A stretch of DNA of 64,000 nt from Blastococcus xanthinilyticus (GTDB lineage: Bacteria > Actinomycetota > Actinomycetes > Mycobacteriales > Geodermatophilaceae): NCBI RefSeq assembly GCF_008124835.1, contig NZ_VNHW01000017.1, positions 1-64,000 on the forward strand, written 5' to 3'. This document shows positions 18,403-28,653 of this stretch, in pieces. The position numbers and the translations under genes were made by a program. The notes beneath the pieces are model-generated. The model did not search any database. It had not been told where the DNA came from and worked only from the letters and a program-made list of their open reading frames with translations. How positions within the stretch are numbered: the first letter of the stretch is position 1; each line of letters opens with the position of its first letter.

Positions 18403-19566
18403 GTGGCGACCACCTCTGCCTCGGCCGGCGTGCTGCTGCGGCACGTGCGGACCGGTCGCGCGCGGAGCCGGGCCGACCTCGTCGCGCTGACCGGCGCCTC
18501 CCGGAACACGGTGAGCGCGCGGGTCGACCAGCTGATCGCGGCCAACCTCCTGGAGGAGGGCGGCCGGGGCTGGAGCACCGGCGGGCGCCCGCCCACCCTG
18601 CTGCGGTTCAACAGCCGGGCCGGGTGCGTGCTCGCGGTCGACCTCGGGGTGACCAGCGTCGACGTCGCCGTCACCGACCTCTCGGCGCAGATCCTCGGCA
18701 CCGTCGGCCACCCGATCGACATCGCCGACGGCCCGGGCCCGGTGCTGGCCGAGGTGGACCGGCTGGCGCAGCAGGTGCTGGCCGAGGTCGGGCTCACCCC
18801 CGGCGACGTCTGCGCCATCGGCATCGGGGTGCCCGGGCCGGTGGAGTTCTCGACCGGCCGGCCGTCGCACCCGCCGATCATGCCCGGCTGGCACGACTAC
18901 CCGGTGCCCAGCGCGTTCGGGCGCTACGAGTGCCCGGTCTACGTCGACAACGACGTGAACGTCATGGCGCTGGGGGAGATGGGCGTCGCCGGATCGGTGC
19001 AGGACGTGCTGGTCGTCAAGGTGGGCACCGGCATCGGCTGCGGGGTGATCGTCGACGGGCGGGTCTACCGCGGTGCCCAGGGCAGCGCCGGGGACATCGG
19101 GCACATCCACGTCGCCCAGCCCGACGGCCGCACCGTGCTGTGTCGGTGCGGGCAGGAGAACTGCCTGGAGGCCATCGCCGGCGGCGGCGCCCTCCTGCGC
19201 GACGCCGTCGCGGCGGGGCTCCCGGTCACCACCGTCCGCGAGGTGGTGCGCCTGGCCGCCCAGGGCGACGGCGTCGCCCTGGAGCTGGTGCGGGACGCCG
19301 GTCGGACGATCGGCACCGTGCTGGCCGCGCTGGTGAACTTCTTCAACCCGCACCGGATCGTGATGACCGGCGGCGTGGCCCAGGCCGGCGTCCCGCTGCT
19401 GGCCGGCATCCGCGAGGCCGTCTACCGGCGGTCGATGCCGCTGGCCGCCCGGGCGCTGGAGGTCACGGTCAGCGAGGCGCCGGACCTCTCGGGCCGGGTG
19501 GGCGCCTCGCTCATGGCCATCGAGGAGTTCCTCGACGAGGACTCCGTCCAGGCTCTCGCGCGCTGA
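18403..19566 (+). CDS. ROK-family transcriptional regulator
   Basis: A protein of 387 residues. The N-terminal HTH spans about 8-60 (LLRHVRTGRARSRADLVALT, ASRNTVSARVDQLIAANLL). A ROK domain follows, with VDLGVTSVDVAVTD, VYVDNDVNVMALGEM, KVGTGIGCGVIVDG and the zinc motif CRCGQENCLEA. It starts at GTG 18403, with CACTAT six bases upstream and no Shine-Dalgarno sequence. It lies 2 kb before the sugar ABC operon and is the closest sugar-type regulator, so it probably controls that operon; this is inferred from position only. Confidence 0.88.
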   Translation: MATTSASAGVLLRHVRTGRARSRADLVALTGASRNTVSARVDQLIAANLLEEGGRGWSTGGRPPTLLRFNSRAGCVLAVDLGVTSVDVAVTDLSAQILGTVGHPIDIADGPGPVLAEVDRLAQQVLAEVGLTPGDVCAIGIGVPGPVEFSTGRPSHPPIMPGWHDYPVPSAFGRYECPVYVDNDVNVMALGEMGVAGSVQDVLVVKVGTGIGCGVIVDGRVYRGAQGSAGDIGHIHVAQPDGRTVLCRCGQENCLEAIAGGGALLRDAVAAGLPVTTVREVVRLAAQGDGVALELVRDAGRTIGTVLAALVNFFNPHRIVMTGGVAQAGVPLLAGIREAVYRRSMPLAARALEVTVSEAPDLSGRVGASLMAIEEFLDEDSVQALAR

Positions 19567-19649
19567 CCCCGGCCGGGGCTGCCCGGTGCGCCGATGAGTT
19601 CGCCGCGTCTCGGTGGTCTCCCTGTCATCGACCCGACAGGAGGACCGCC

Positions 19650-20294
19650 ATGACCCAGCTGCTCCGAGTGCAGAACTTCGGTGTCTCGAGCGACGGCTTC
19701 GGCGCCGGTGAGCACCAGAGCCTGGAACGACCGTTCGGGCACGCCGATCCGATGGCCCTGCTCGGCTGGGCGGTCGCCACGGCGAGCTGGCCCAACCGCA
19801 CGAAGCCCGGCGGCAGCCGCGGGATCGACGACCTCTTCACGCGCGACTACGCGCGCAACATCGGCGCCGAGATCATGGGCCGCAACAAGTTCGGTCACCA
19901 GCGCGAACCGTGGCCGGACCACGAGTGGCAGGGCTGGTGGGGTGCCGAGCCGCCGTTCCACACCCCGGTGTTCGTCATGACCCACCACCCGCGGCCGTCG
20001 TTCAGCCTCTCCGACACCACGTTCCACTTCGTCCAGGGCGAGCCGGCCGCGGTCCTCGAGCAGGCGCGGGAGGCGGCCGGCGGGAAGGACGTGCGGCTGG
20101 GTGGCGGGGTCGCCGTCGTCCGGCAGTTCCTCGAGGCCGACCTCGTCGACGTCCTGCACGTGTCGGTCGCGCCGGTGGCCCTCGGCGCGGGGGAGCGCCT
20201 CTGGGAGTCGCCCGACGACCTGCTCGACCGGTTCTCCCACGAGGAGGTGCCCAGCCCCAGCGGCGTCGTGCACCACCTGTTCTGGCGACGCTGA
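19650..20294 (+). CDS. Dihydrofolate reductase-like protein (RibD C-terminal family)
   Basis: A 214-residue protein of the DHFR/RibD_C superfamily: VQNFGVSSDGFGAGEHQS near the N-terminus, IMGRNKFGHQREPW, FVMTHHPRPSFSL, VRLGGGVAVVRQFL and the LDLDEL-like VDVLHVSVAPVALGAGERLW. These single-domain reductases use NADPH, and their substrates are mostly unknown. It is unlikely to be the cell's main FolA. ATG 19650 follows ACAGGAGGA. It is probably monocistronic, between the ROK regulator and the ABC operon promoter. Confidence 0.85.
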   Translation: MTQLLRVQNFGVSSDGFGAGEHQSLERPFGHADPMALLGWAVATASWPNRTKPGGSRGIDDLFTRDYARNIGAEIMGRNKFGHQREPWPDHEWQGWWGAEPPFHTPVFVMTHHPRPSFSLSDTTFHFVQGEPAAVLEQAREAAGGKDVRLGGGVAVVRQFLEADLVDVLHVSVAPVALGAGERLWESPDDLLDRFSHEEVPSPSGVVHHLFWRR

Positions 20295-20350
20295 CCGCCT
20301 GCGCCGGCTCGGCCCGTTCGGTTGCGGTTCGGTAACCCCGCCGCAGCCGC

Positions 20351-20379
20351 TTGACCCTCGTGTGACGCCGCCCATATGT
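20351..20379 (+). promoter_or_regulatory. Predicted housekeeping promoter of the sugar ABC operon
   Basis: TTGACC (20351-20356), a 17-base spacer and ATATGT (20374-20379) make a good sigma-70-type promoter about 55 bases before the ABC ATPase start. The sequence between the -10 and the gene includes GACTAATGGTC, a loose inverted repeat that could be a repressor site. Confidence 0.6.
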
Positions 20380-20434
20380 TGTCGCCTCAGCGGACTAATG
20401 GTCAGTGGTGAGCAAAAGTCTCGGGGTGGGCGTC

Positions 20435-22029
<1,595 letters not shown>

Positions 22030-22033
<4 letters not shown>

Positions 22034-23223
22034 CCGGCAGCACCGTGACGACCGGGGGAGCGGGCGCACCCGCGCCGGCGAAGGACCGCTCACCCGACGG
22101 GAACGGCAAGGGTCCGGGCTTCATGGCCGGCCCGGCCGGGCGCCTGCTCGGCCTCGTCGTGGCCTTCGCGCTGCTCTGCGTCGTCGGCGCCGTCACCGCG
22201 CCGGACCGCTTCGTCGACATCGACAACGTCCTCACCATCCTGCGGCTGGCTGCCGTCGTCGGCGTGGTCAGCATCGGCATGACGTTCGTGATCATCGGTG
22301 GCGGCATCGACCTGTCGGTCGGCGCGCTGGTCGCGCTGTCCTCGGTGTGGGCGACCACCCTGGCGACCCAGCAGATGGCCGAGGACTTCCACTGGATCGT
22401 CATGGTGTTCACCGCGATCGCGGTGGGCGCCGGGGCGGGCCTGGTCAACGGCATCGTGATCGCGTACGGCCGGCTGGTGGCCTTCATCGCCACCCTCGCC
22501 ATGCTCGTCTCCGCCCGCGGCCTGGCCGAGATCATCGCCAACCGCCGGACCCAGATCGTGCAGGATCAGGGATTCCTGGACTTCTTCGGTGGCGACGTGC
22601 TCGGCGTGCCCTCCCTCGTGGTCATCTGGGCGCTGGTGTCGGTCGCCGGCTGGGTGCTGCTCAACCGCACCACGTTCGGTCGGCACACCTTCGCCGTCGG
22701 TGGCAACGCCGAGGCCGCGCGGCTGGCCGGCATCCGGGTGCAGTGGCACACCCTCAAGCTGTACGTCCTCTCCGGCGTGACCTGCGGAATCGCCGCGGTG
22801 ATGCTCATGGCGCGGACGACGACCGGGGTCTCGACCCACGGCACGCTGATGGAGCTCCAGGCGATCGCCGCCGTCGTCATCGGCGGCACCCTGCTCGTGG
22901 GTGGCCGCGGCACGATCGTCGGCACCGTCCTGGGCGTGCTGATCCTCATCACGCTGGGCAACGTCTTCGTGCTCAACAACCTGTCCAGTTCGGCGCAGGC
23001 CGTCGTCCAGGGCCTGATCATCGTGCTCGCCGTCCTGCTGCAGACGCGGCTGGCCGAGGGCCGCGGCGGGTTCGGCTGGCTGACCGGTTCGCGATCCGGC
23101 CGCGGCGAGTCGTCGTCGGGCGGACCGGTCGCCGGGGGCACCCCGGCCGGGGCGGTGTCCGGCGGTACGAGCACGCCCGGCGCGCCGGGCGGCGACCGGC
23201 CCGGAACCGGCTCCACCCCCTGA
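22030..23223 (+). CDS. Sugar ABC transporter permease (RbsC type)
   Basis: A 397-residue inner-membrane permease of the BPD_transp_2 family with about ten hydrophobic helices between residues 38 and 345. Landmarks: GMTFVIIGGGIDLSVGALVA and GRHTFAVGGNAEAARLAGI, the conserved cytoplasmic loop. The N-terminal 35 residues and a long Gly/Ser/Pro-rich C-terminal tail (about 350-397) are outside the conserved fold and low in complexity. It pairs with the overlapping ATPase and the binding protein 79 bases downstream. Confidence 0.92.
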
Positions 23224-23302
23224 TCCGCACTCGCTGACCACCCACCCATCCACCCAGAGCTGCCGGCGTCCCGCCGGGAAGTGGCACACCGAGGAGAGAT
23301 AC

Positions 23303-24358
23303 ATGTCTGCAACGAGGCAGCGCCCCTACCGCCGCCTGATGTCCACCGCGGTCGCCGTGGCCGGCGCCGGCGTGCTCGTCGCCGGCTGCACGAGCAACGA
23401 GCCGGAGAGTTCCGGCTCGGACGGTGGCGGGAACGCCGTCGCCAGCTCGAACGACGAGACCGGCGACACGGTCCGCATCGGCTTCTCGGCCCCCGCCGCC
23501 GACCACGGCTGGATGGCGGGCATCACCGAGGCCGCCCGGGCCGAGGCCGAGAACTACGAGGACGTCGAGCTGACCGTCGCCGAGGGCACCAACGACGTCA
23601 GCACGCAGATCAGCCAGGTCGAGACGTTCATCAACGAGGGGGTCGACGCCATCGTGCTGCTGCCCTTCGACGGCGCTGCGATGACGCCGGTGGCGCTGCA
23701 GGCGATGGAGGCCGGCATCCCGGTCATCAACGTCGACCGGGAGTTCAACAGCCCGTTCGCCGCCCGCGCCACCATCCTGGGCGACAACTACGGCATGGGC
23801 GTGTCCGCCGGCACGTACGTCTGCGAGCAGGTGGGCGACAACCCCGACGCCGTCGTCGCCGAGATCGCCGGCATCGACTCGCTGCCGCTGACCCAGGACC
23901 GCAGCCAGGGCTTCGCCGATGCGCTGGCCGACTGCGGGCTCGACGTCGACAACCGGGTCGCCGCCGACTTCACCGTCCAGGGCGGCGAGGAGGCCGCGGC
24001 CAACCTGCTCCAGGCCGCCCCGCAGATCGACGCGCTGTGGAACCACGACGACGACCAGGGCGTCGGCGTCCTGGCGGCGATCGAGAACGCCGGTCGCGAC
24101 GAGTTCGTCATGGTCGGCGGAGCCGGCTCGGCGAACGCGATGCGGACCATCCAGGAGGGCGACTCCGTGCTGCAGGCGACCGTCATCTACCCGCACACCC
24201 AGGCGGCGGACGGCATCGCCCTGGCCCGGCTCATCGCCCAGGGCAAGTCGCTGTCGGACCTGGTCTCGCGGGAGGTGCCGCGGGAGATCGTGCTCAACGC
24301 TCCCGTGGTGACCGCGGAGAACGTCGACGACTACATCGGCAACGCGTTCGAGTCCTGA
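23303..24358 (+). CDS. Sugar ABC transporter substrate-binding lipoprotein
   Basis: A 351-residue periplasmic-binding protein of the ribose/inositol type (Peripla_BP_4). It has a lipobox VLVAGC with Cys29, then a Ser/Gly linker. The mature part starts VRIGFSAPAADHGWMAGITE, followed by a typical VDAIVLLPFDGAAMTPVALQ and IPVINVDREFNSPFAARATI. ATG 23303 is preceded by GAGGAGAGA. The ligand is not readable from sequence; the two downstream enzymes point to an inositol-, polyol- or keto-sugar-like compound. Confidence 0.92.
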   Translation: MSATRQRPYRRLMSTAVAVAGAGVLVAGCTSNEPESSGSDGGGNAVASSNDETGDTVRIGFSAPAADHGWMAGITEAARAEAENYEDVELTVAEGTNDVSTQISQVETFINEGVDAIVLLPFDGAAMTPVALQAMEAGIPVINVDREFNSPFAARATILGDNYGMGVSAGTYVCEQVGDNPDAVVAEIAGIDSLPLTQDRSQGFADALADCGLDVDNRVAADFTVQGGEEAAANLLQAAPQIDALWNHDDDQGVGVLAAIENAGRDEFVMVGGAGSANAMRTIQEGDSVLQATVIYPHTQAADGIALARLIAQGKSLSDLVSREVPREIVLNAPVVTAENVDDYIGNAFES

Positions 24359-24431
24359 TCCGTCTGACCCGGGGTCGCCGGGCGGCACTCCCGCCGCCCG
24401 GCGACCCCCGGCATCCCCGAGGAGCTCCCGC

Positions 24432-25616
24432 ATGACTTCCCCCGGCCGCCCGACCCTGGGCGTGGGCCTCATCGGCTACGCGTTCATGGGCGCGGCGCAC
24501 TCCCACGCGTGGCGCACCGCGCCGCGCTTCTTCGACCTCGCCCTCGAGCCCCGGCTGGCCGTCCTCGCCGGGCGCAACCCCGCGGCCGTCACCGAGGCCG
24601 CGGGCCGGCTCGGCTGGGCCGGGACCGAGACCGACTGGCGGCGGGTCATCGAGCGCGACGACGTCGACCTGGTCGACGTCTGCACGCCGGGCGACACGCA
24701 CGCCGAGATCGCCATCGCGGCGCTGGAGGCCGGCAAGCACGTCCTGTGCGAGAAGCCGCTGGCCAACTCCGTGGCGGAGGCCGAGGCGATGGCCGACGCC
24801 GCCGCGAAGGCCGCCGCCCGCGGGGTCCGGTCGATGGTCGGCTTCACCTACCGGCGGGTGCCGGCCATCGGGCTGGCCCGGCAGCTGGTCGCCGAGGGGC
24901 GGCTGGGGCAGATCCGGCACGTCCGCGCCCAGTACCTGCAGGACTGGATCGCCGACCCGGCCGCGCCGATGTCGTGGCGGCTGGAGAAGGACAAGGCCGG
25001 CTCCGGCGCGCTCGGGGACATCGGCGCGCACATCGTCGACCTGACGCAGTACATCACCGGGCAGGCGCTGCGCGGCGTGAGCGCGATGCTCGAGACGTTC
25101 GTCGAGGAGCGGCCGCTGCCGGCGTCCACCGGGAAGCTCGGCGGGGTCGGCGGAGCGGAGACCGGCCGGGTGACGGTCGACGACGCCGCGGTGTTCCTCG
25201 GCCGGTTCTCCGGCGGGGCGCTGGGCACCTTCGAGGCGACCCGCTTCGCGCTGGGCCGCAAGAACGCCATCCGGATCGAGGTCAACGGCTCGGCCGGCAG
25301 CCTGGCGTTCGACTTCGAGGACATGAACGTCCTGCACTTCTTCGACGGGTCGGACCCGGCCGAGACCGCCGGCTTCCGCCGGATCGTGGTGACCGAGCCC
25401 GGGCACCCCTACGTGGGCGCCTGGTGGCCGGCCGGCCACGGGCTCGGGTACGAGCACGGCTTCACCCACCAGGTCGTCGACCTGGTCACCGCGATCGCGA
25501 AGGACGAGGACCCGGCCCCGTCGTTCGCCGACGGCCTGCAGATCCAGCGGGTGCTCGACGCGGTCGAGCGGAGCGCCGCGGCCAACTCCGCCTTCACCGA
25601 GATCCAGGAGTCCTGA
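24432..25616 (+). CDS. Gfo/Idh/MocA-family dehydrogenase
   Basis: A 394-residue NAD(P)-dependent sugar/polyol dehydrogenase. The N-terminal Rossmann motif is [19 protein letters not shown], with [19 protein letters not shown] and the family hallmark CEKPLANS. The C-terminal domain contains [18 protein letters not shown], with the catalytic-site His and Asp. Substrates of this family range over inositols, glucose, and modified sugars. ATG 24432 follows GAGGAGCTC. Its stop overlaps the next start (TGATG). Confidence 0.9.
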   Translation: MTSPGRPTLGVGLIGYAFMGAAHSHAWRTAPRFFDLALEPRLAVLAGRNPAAVTEAAGRLGWAGTETDWRRVIERDDVDLVDVCTPGDTHAEIAIAALEAGKHVLCEKPLANSVAEAEAMADAAAKAAARGVRSMVGFTYRRVPAIGLARQLVAEGRLGQIRHVRAQYLQDWIADPAAPMSWRLEKDKAGSGALGDIGAHIVDLTQYITGQALRGVSAMLETFVEERPLPASTGKLGGVGGAETGRVTVDDAAVFLGRFSGGALGTFEATRFALGRKNAIRIEVNGSAGSLAFDFEDMNVLHFFDGSDPAETAGFRRIVVTEPGHPYVGAWWPAGHGLGYEHGFTHQVVDLVTAIAKDEDPAPSFADGLQIQRVLDAVERSAAANSAFTEIQES

Positions 25617-26623
25617 TGCCCCGTCCGATCACGCTGTTCACCGGCCAGTGGGCCGACCTGCCGTTCGAGGAGATGTGCCGGCTGGCCTCCGGCTGGGGCT
25701 ACGACGGCCTGGAGATCGCCTGCTGGGGCGACCACCTCGACGTCGAGCGGGCCGCGAACGACGACTCCTACGTCCAGGAGAAGCTCGACCTGCTCAAGCG
25801 GCACAACCTGCAGGTGTTCGCCATCTCCAACCACCTCAACGGCCAGGCCGTCTGCGACGACCCGATCGACGAGCGGCACCGCGGCATGGTGCACCCGCGG
25901 GTGTGGGGCGACGGCGACCCCGAGGGCGTCCGGCAGCGGGCCGCCGAGGAGATGAAGCTGACCGCCCGGGCGGCGGCGAAGCTCGGGGTGAAGACCGTCG
26001 TCGGGTTCACCGGGTCGAAGATCTGGAAGACCGTGGCGATGTTCCCGCCGGTGCCCGAGTCGATGATCGACGACGGCTACCGCGACTTCGCCGACCGGTG
26101 GAACCCGATCCTGGACGTGTTCGACGAGGTCGGGGTGCGGTTCGCGCACGAGGTGCACCCGTCGGAGATCGCCTACGACTACTGGACGACGGTGCGCACC
26201 ATGGAGGCGATCGGGCACCGCGAGGCGTTCGGGCTGAACTGGGACCCGTCGCACTTCGTCTGGCAGGACCTCGACCCGGTGTCCTTCATCTGGGACTTCA
26301 AGGACCGGATCTACCACGTCGACTGCAAGGACGCGAAGAAGCAGGTCGGCAACGGCCGCAACGGCCGGATGGGCTCGCACCTGCCCTGGGCCGACCCCCG
26401 GCGCGGCTGGGACTTCGTCTCCACCGGGCACGGCGACGTCCCGTGGGAGGCCTGCTTCCGGATGCTCAACACCATCGGCTACGACGGGCCGATCTCGGTG
26501 GAGTGGGAGGACGCCGGCATGGACCGCCTGGTCGGTGCTCCCGAGGCGCTGGAGTTCGTGCGCCGGCTGGCGTTCGACCCGCCGGCGGCCGCGTTCGACG
26601 CCGCCTTCGCCAGCGGCAACTGA
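25616..26623 (+). CDS. Sugar phosphate isomerase/epimerase-like TIM-barrel protein
   Basis: A 335-residue AP-endonuclease-2-like TIM barrel (IolE/IolI/xylose-isomerase-like group). Metal-site segments: [53 protein letters not shown] and [11 protein letters not shown], together giving the expected Glu/Asp/His set. Partners in such operons interconvert keto and aldo forms of the sugar oxidised by the Gfo/Idh/MocA enzyme. It is the last gene of the operon and ends just before a very strong paired palindrome. Confidence 0.9.
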   Translation: MPRPITLFTGQWADLPFEEMCRLASGWGYDGLEIACWGDHLDVERAANDDSYVQEKLDLLKRHNLQVFAISNHLNGQAVCDDPIDERHRGMVHPRVWGDGDPEGVRQRAAEEMKLTARAAAKLGVKTVVGFTGSKIWKTVAMFPPVPESMIDDGYRDFADRWNPILDVFDEVGVRFAHEVHPSEIAYDYWTTVRTMEAIGHREAFGLNWDPSHFVWQDLDPVSFIWDFKDRIYHVDCKDAKKQVGNGRNGRMGSHLPWADPRRGWDFVSTGHGDVPWEACFRMLNTIGYDGPISVEWEDAGMDRLVGAPEALEFVRRLAFDPPAAAFDAAFASGN

Positions 26624-26632
26624 ACCGCAGGA

Positions 26633-26651
26633 TGATCAGGTGACCTGATCA
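26633..26651. repeat. 19-bp perfect palindrome after the sugar operon
   Basis: TGATCAGGT and ACCTGATCA flank a single central G (26642). It begins ten bases after the operon stop and overlaps the first two bases of the larger 48-bp palindrome. It may be a binding site or a part of a compound terminator. Confidence 0.8.
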
Positions 26652-26697
26652 CGAAGGGTCCTGGCTCACCGTCGACGGTGAGCCAGGACCCTTCGTG
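26650..26697. terminator. 48-bp perfect palindrome, bidirectional terminator
   Basis: All 48 bases are self-complementary (arms 26650-26673 and 26674-26697, centre GTCGAC). Position between convergent operons (sugar catabolism on plus, DEAD-box helicase on minus) makes a bidirectional intrinsic terminator likely, though there is no U-tract. A cruciform or protein-binding role is possible. Confidence 0.85.
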
Positions 26698-26715
26698 CTG
26701 AGCCAGGTGCGCCGG

Positions 26716-28296
26716 TCAGCGACCGCCGCGCCGCGAGCGGGAGCTGAACGAGGCGGCCGACGAGGTGCCGGCGCGGGCGGCCAGCTCGGCGCGGGTGCGC
26801 GCCGGGCCGCTGGCGCGACCCGAGCCTGCTGCGCCGCTCCGGCCGGAGGACGCCGCGGGCTTCGCCGAGCCGGAGCCGGAGCCGGAGCCCGATCCGCCCC
26901 GACGGCGCCGCCCGCCGCCCTGACCCTGCGGCTGCGGCTCCGGCGCGGGAGCCGGCTCCACGTAGGGCGCCGCCGGGCCGGCGAGCTCGGCGATCTGCTC
27001 GGCGCCGGGGCGGACCTGGCTGACGATCGGGGAGATCCCGGCCTGGCGGGTCAGGGTGCGCACCTCGCCGACCATGTCGGGGGTGGTGATGGTGACGACC
27101 GTGCCGCCGGCACCGGCCCGGGCGGTGCGGCCCGACCGGTGCAGGTAGGCCTTGTGCTCGGTCGGCGGGTCGACGTGCACGACCAGCGCCACGTCGTCCA
27201 CGTGGATGCCGCGGGCGGCGATGTCGGTCGCGCACATCACCCGGCTGGTGCCGTTGCTGAACGCCTCGAGGTTGCGCTCGCGGGCGTTCTGGCTGAGGTT
27301 GCCGTGCAGGTCGACGGCCGGGATGCCCGCCGCGGTGAGCTGCTTGGCCAGCTTCTTGGCCTGGTGCTTGGTGCGGGTGAACAGCACGCTGCGGCCCAGG
27401 CCCGCGGCCAGCTCGCGCACGACCTCGGACTTGTCGGCGGCCTGCACGTGGAAGACGTGGTGGGTCATCGTGCTGACCGGGGCGACGGCCGGGTCGACCG
27501 AGTGCGTGGTCGGGTTGGTCAGGTAGCGCTTGACCAGGACGTCGACGCCGTTGTCGAGGGTCGCGGAGAACAGCATCCGCTGCCCGACCTTCGGCGTCCG
27601 GTCCATGATCCGCTTGACGCCGGGCAGGAAGCCCAGGTCGGCCATGTGGTCGGCCTCGTCGAGGATCGTCACCTCGATGGCGCCGAGGTCGCAGTGGCCC
27701 TGACCGATCAGGTCCTCGAGCCGGCCGGGGCAGGCGATGACGATGTCGATGCCCTTGGCCAGCGCCTGCACCTGCGGGTTCTGGCCGACGCCGCCGAAGA
27801 TCGTGGTGGCGTTCATGCCCAGCGCCCGGGCCAGCGGGTCGACGACGGCGAAGACCTGGTTGGCCAGCTCGCGGGTCGGGACGAGCACCAGCGCGCGGGG
27901 CCGCTTGGCCTGCCGGCGGGTGCCGGAGGCGGCCAGCCGGGCCACCAGCGGGATGGAGAAGGCCAGGGTCTTGCCCGAGCCGGTGCGGCCACGGCCGAGC
28001 ACGTCGCGGCCGGCGAGGCTGTCGGGCAGCGTCGCGACCTGGATCGGGAACGGCGCGGTGATGCCGCTGGTCTCGAGCACCTCGACCATGGGCGCGGGAA
28101 CGCCCAGGGCGGCGAAGGTGGTGTCGGTGGGGAGCACGGTCGCGTCGGCACCGACGGGGACGACGACGGGCGCGGGCACCGACGGCGCCGCGGGGGTGTT
28201 CTGGTTCTGCTGCTCGCCGGCCGGGCGGGTGCCGCGGCCGCGGCCGCCACGTCGGCGACGGGCGCCGCTCTCGGAGGGGGCGGGCGTGTTGTGCAT
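26716..28296 (-). CDS. DEAD-box RNA helicase
   Basis: A 526-residue RhlE/DeaD-type RNA helicase. It has the Q-motif region APFPIQVATLP, Walker A GRGRTGSGKTLA, PTRELANQV, DEADHMADLGF, SAT in LFSATL, and HRSGRTARAG. The N-terminal 40 residues are basic (RRRRGGRGRG). The C-terminal about 80 residues are Gly/Ser/Arg-rich with a GSGSGSGS run, an RNA-binding, disordered tail. ATG 28296 is used, but an in-frame TTG at 28305 has AAGGA five bases upstream and may be the real start. An open frame reaching 29994 upstream is antisense to the MFS gene and not coding. It probably acts in RNA unfolding in cold or stress. Confidence 0.9.
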   Translation of the reverse strand: MHNTPAPSESGARRRRGGRGRGTRPAGEQQNQNTPAAPSVPAPVVVPVGADATVLPTDTTFAALGVPAPMVEVLETSGITAPFPIQVATLPDSLAGRDVLGRGRTGSGKTLAFSIPLVARLAASGTRRQAKRPRALVLVPTRELANQVFAVVDPLARALGMNATTIFGGVGQNPQVQALAKGIDIVIACPGRLEDLIGQGHCDLGAIEVTILDEADHMADLGFLPGVKRIMDRTPKVGQRMLFSATLDNGVDVLVKRYLTNPTTHSVDPAVAPVSTMTHHVFHVQAADKSEVVRELAAGLGRSVLFTRTKHQAKKLAKQLTAAGIPAVDLHGNLSQNARERNLEAFSNGTSRVMCATDIAARGIHVDDVALVVHVDPPTEHKAYLHRSGRTARAGAGGTVVTITTPDMVGEVRTLTRQAGISPIVSQVRPGAEQIAELAGPAAPYVEPAPAPEPQPQGQGGGRRRRGGSGSGSGSGSAKPAASSGRSGAAGSGRASGPARTRAELAARAGTSSAASFSSRSRRGGR

Positions 28297-28641
28297 GGAG
28301 GTCAATGGAGTCCTTCGACGCTCGAGTGGCTGCGCGACACCGCGGGCGAGCGAGCGCCGGCGCGACTGCACGGGGGCAGGGCGGGCTCGCATCGTCGGCG
28401 AGACGTCGGTCAGCCGGGCGCACCAAGGTGGCGCAGCCTCAGCCCGACGTCGATTCCTGCCGCTCCGGATGAGCGAGGGCGGCGCCGGTACGTAGTACTC
28501 AACCAGACCCGGTGCCGGTCTGGTCCGACATCGGGGGAGTGACAGGTCACATCGGGTGAGTCGTCGCCGTCGCCCGGTGGATGGCGGGATCGTTGCCGGG
28601 AGTGGCGGTCCGGGAGCTGGGAGCCGCCCGCGCGGTGCGTC
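28297..28641. other. 345-base divergent intergenic region with hairpins
   Basis: There is no convincing gene here. It carries the 5' leader of the helicase gene and the promoter of the MFS gene. Inverted repeats: 28502-28509 with 28517-28524 (8 bp), and GTGAC/GTCAC around 28540-28552. CACATCGGG-like words occur twice between 28528 and 28560. A long structured leader would suit an autoregulated RNA helicase, but no known riboswitch is recognised. Confidence 0.5.
28502..28524. promoter_or_regulatory. Stem-loop in the helicase leader region
   Basis: ACCAGACC (28502-28509) pairs with GGTCTGGT (28517-28524); the inner GG/CC can extend the stem around a bulged C. It is about 205 bases upstream of the DEAD-box helicase start and could be a leader hairpin, a terminator on either strand, or an operator. 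Confidence 0.5.
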
Positions 28642-28653
28642 ATGCTCTGCGCC

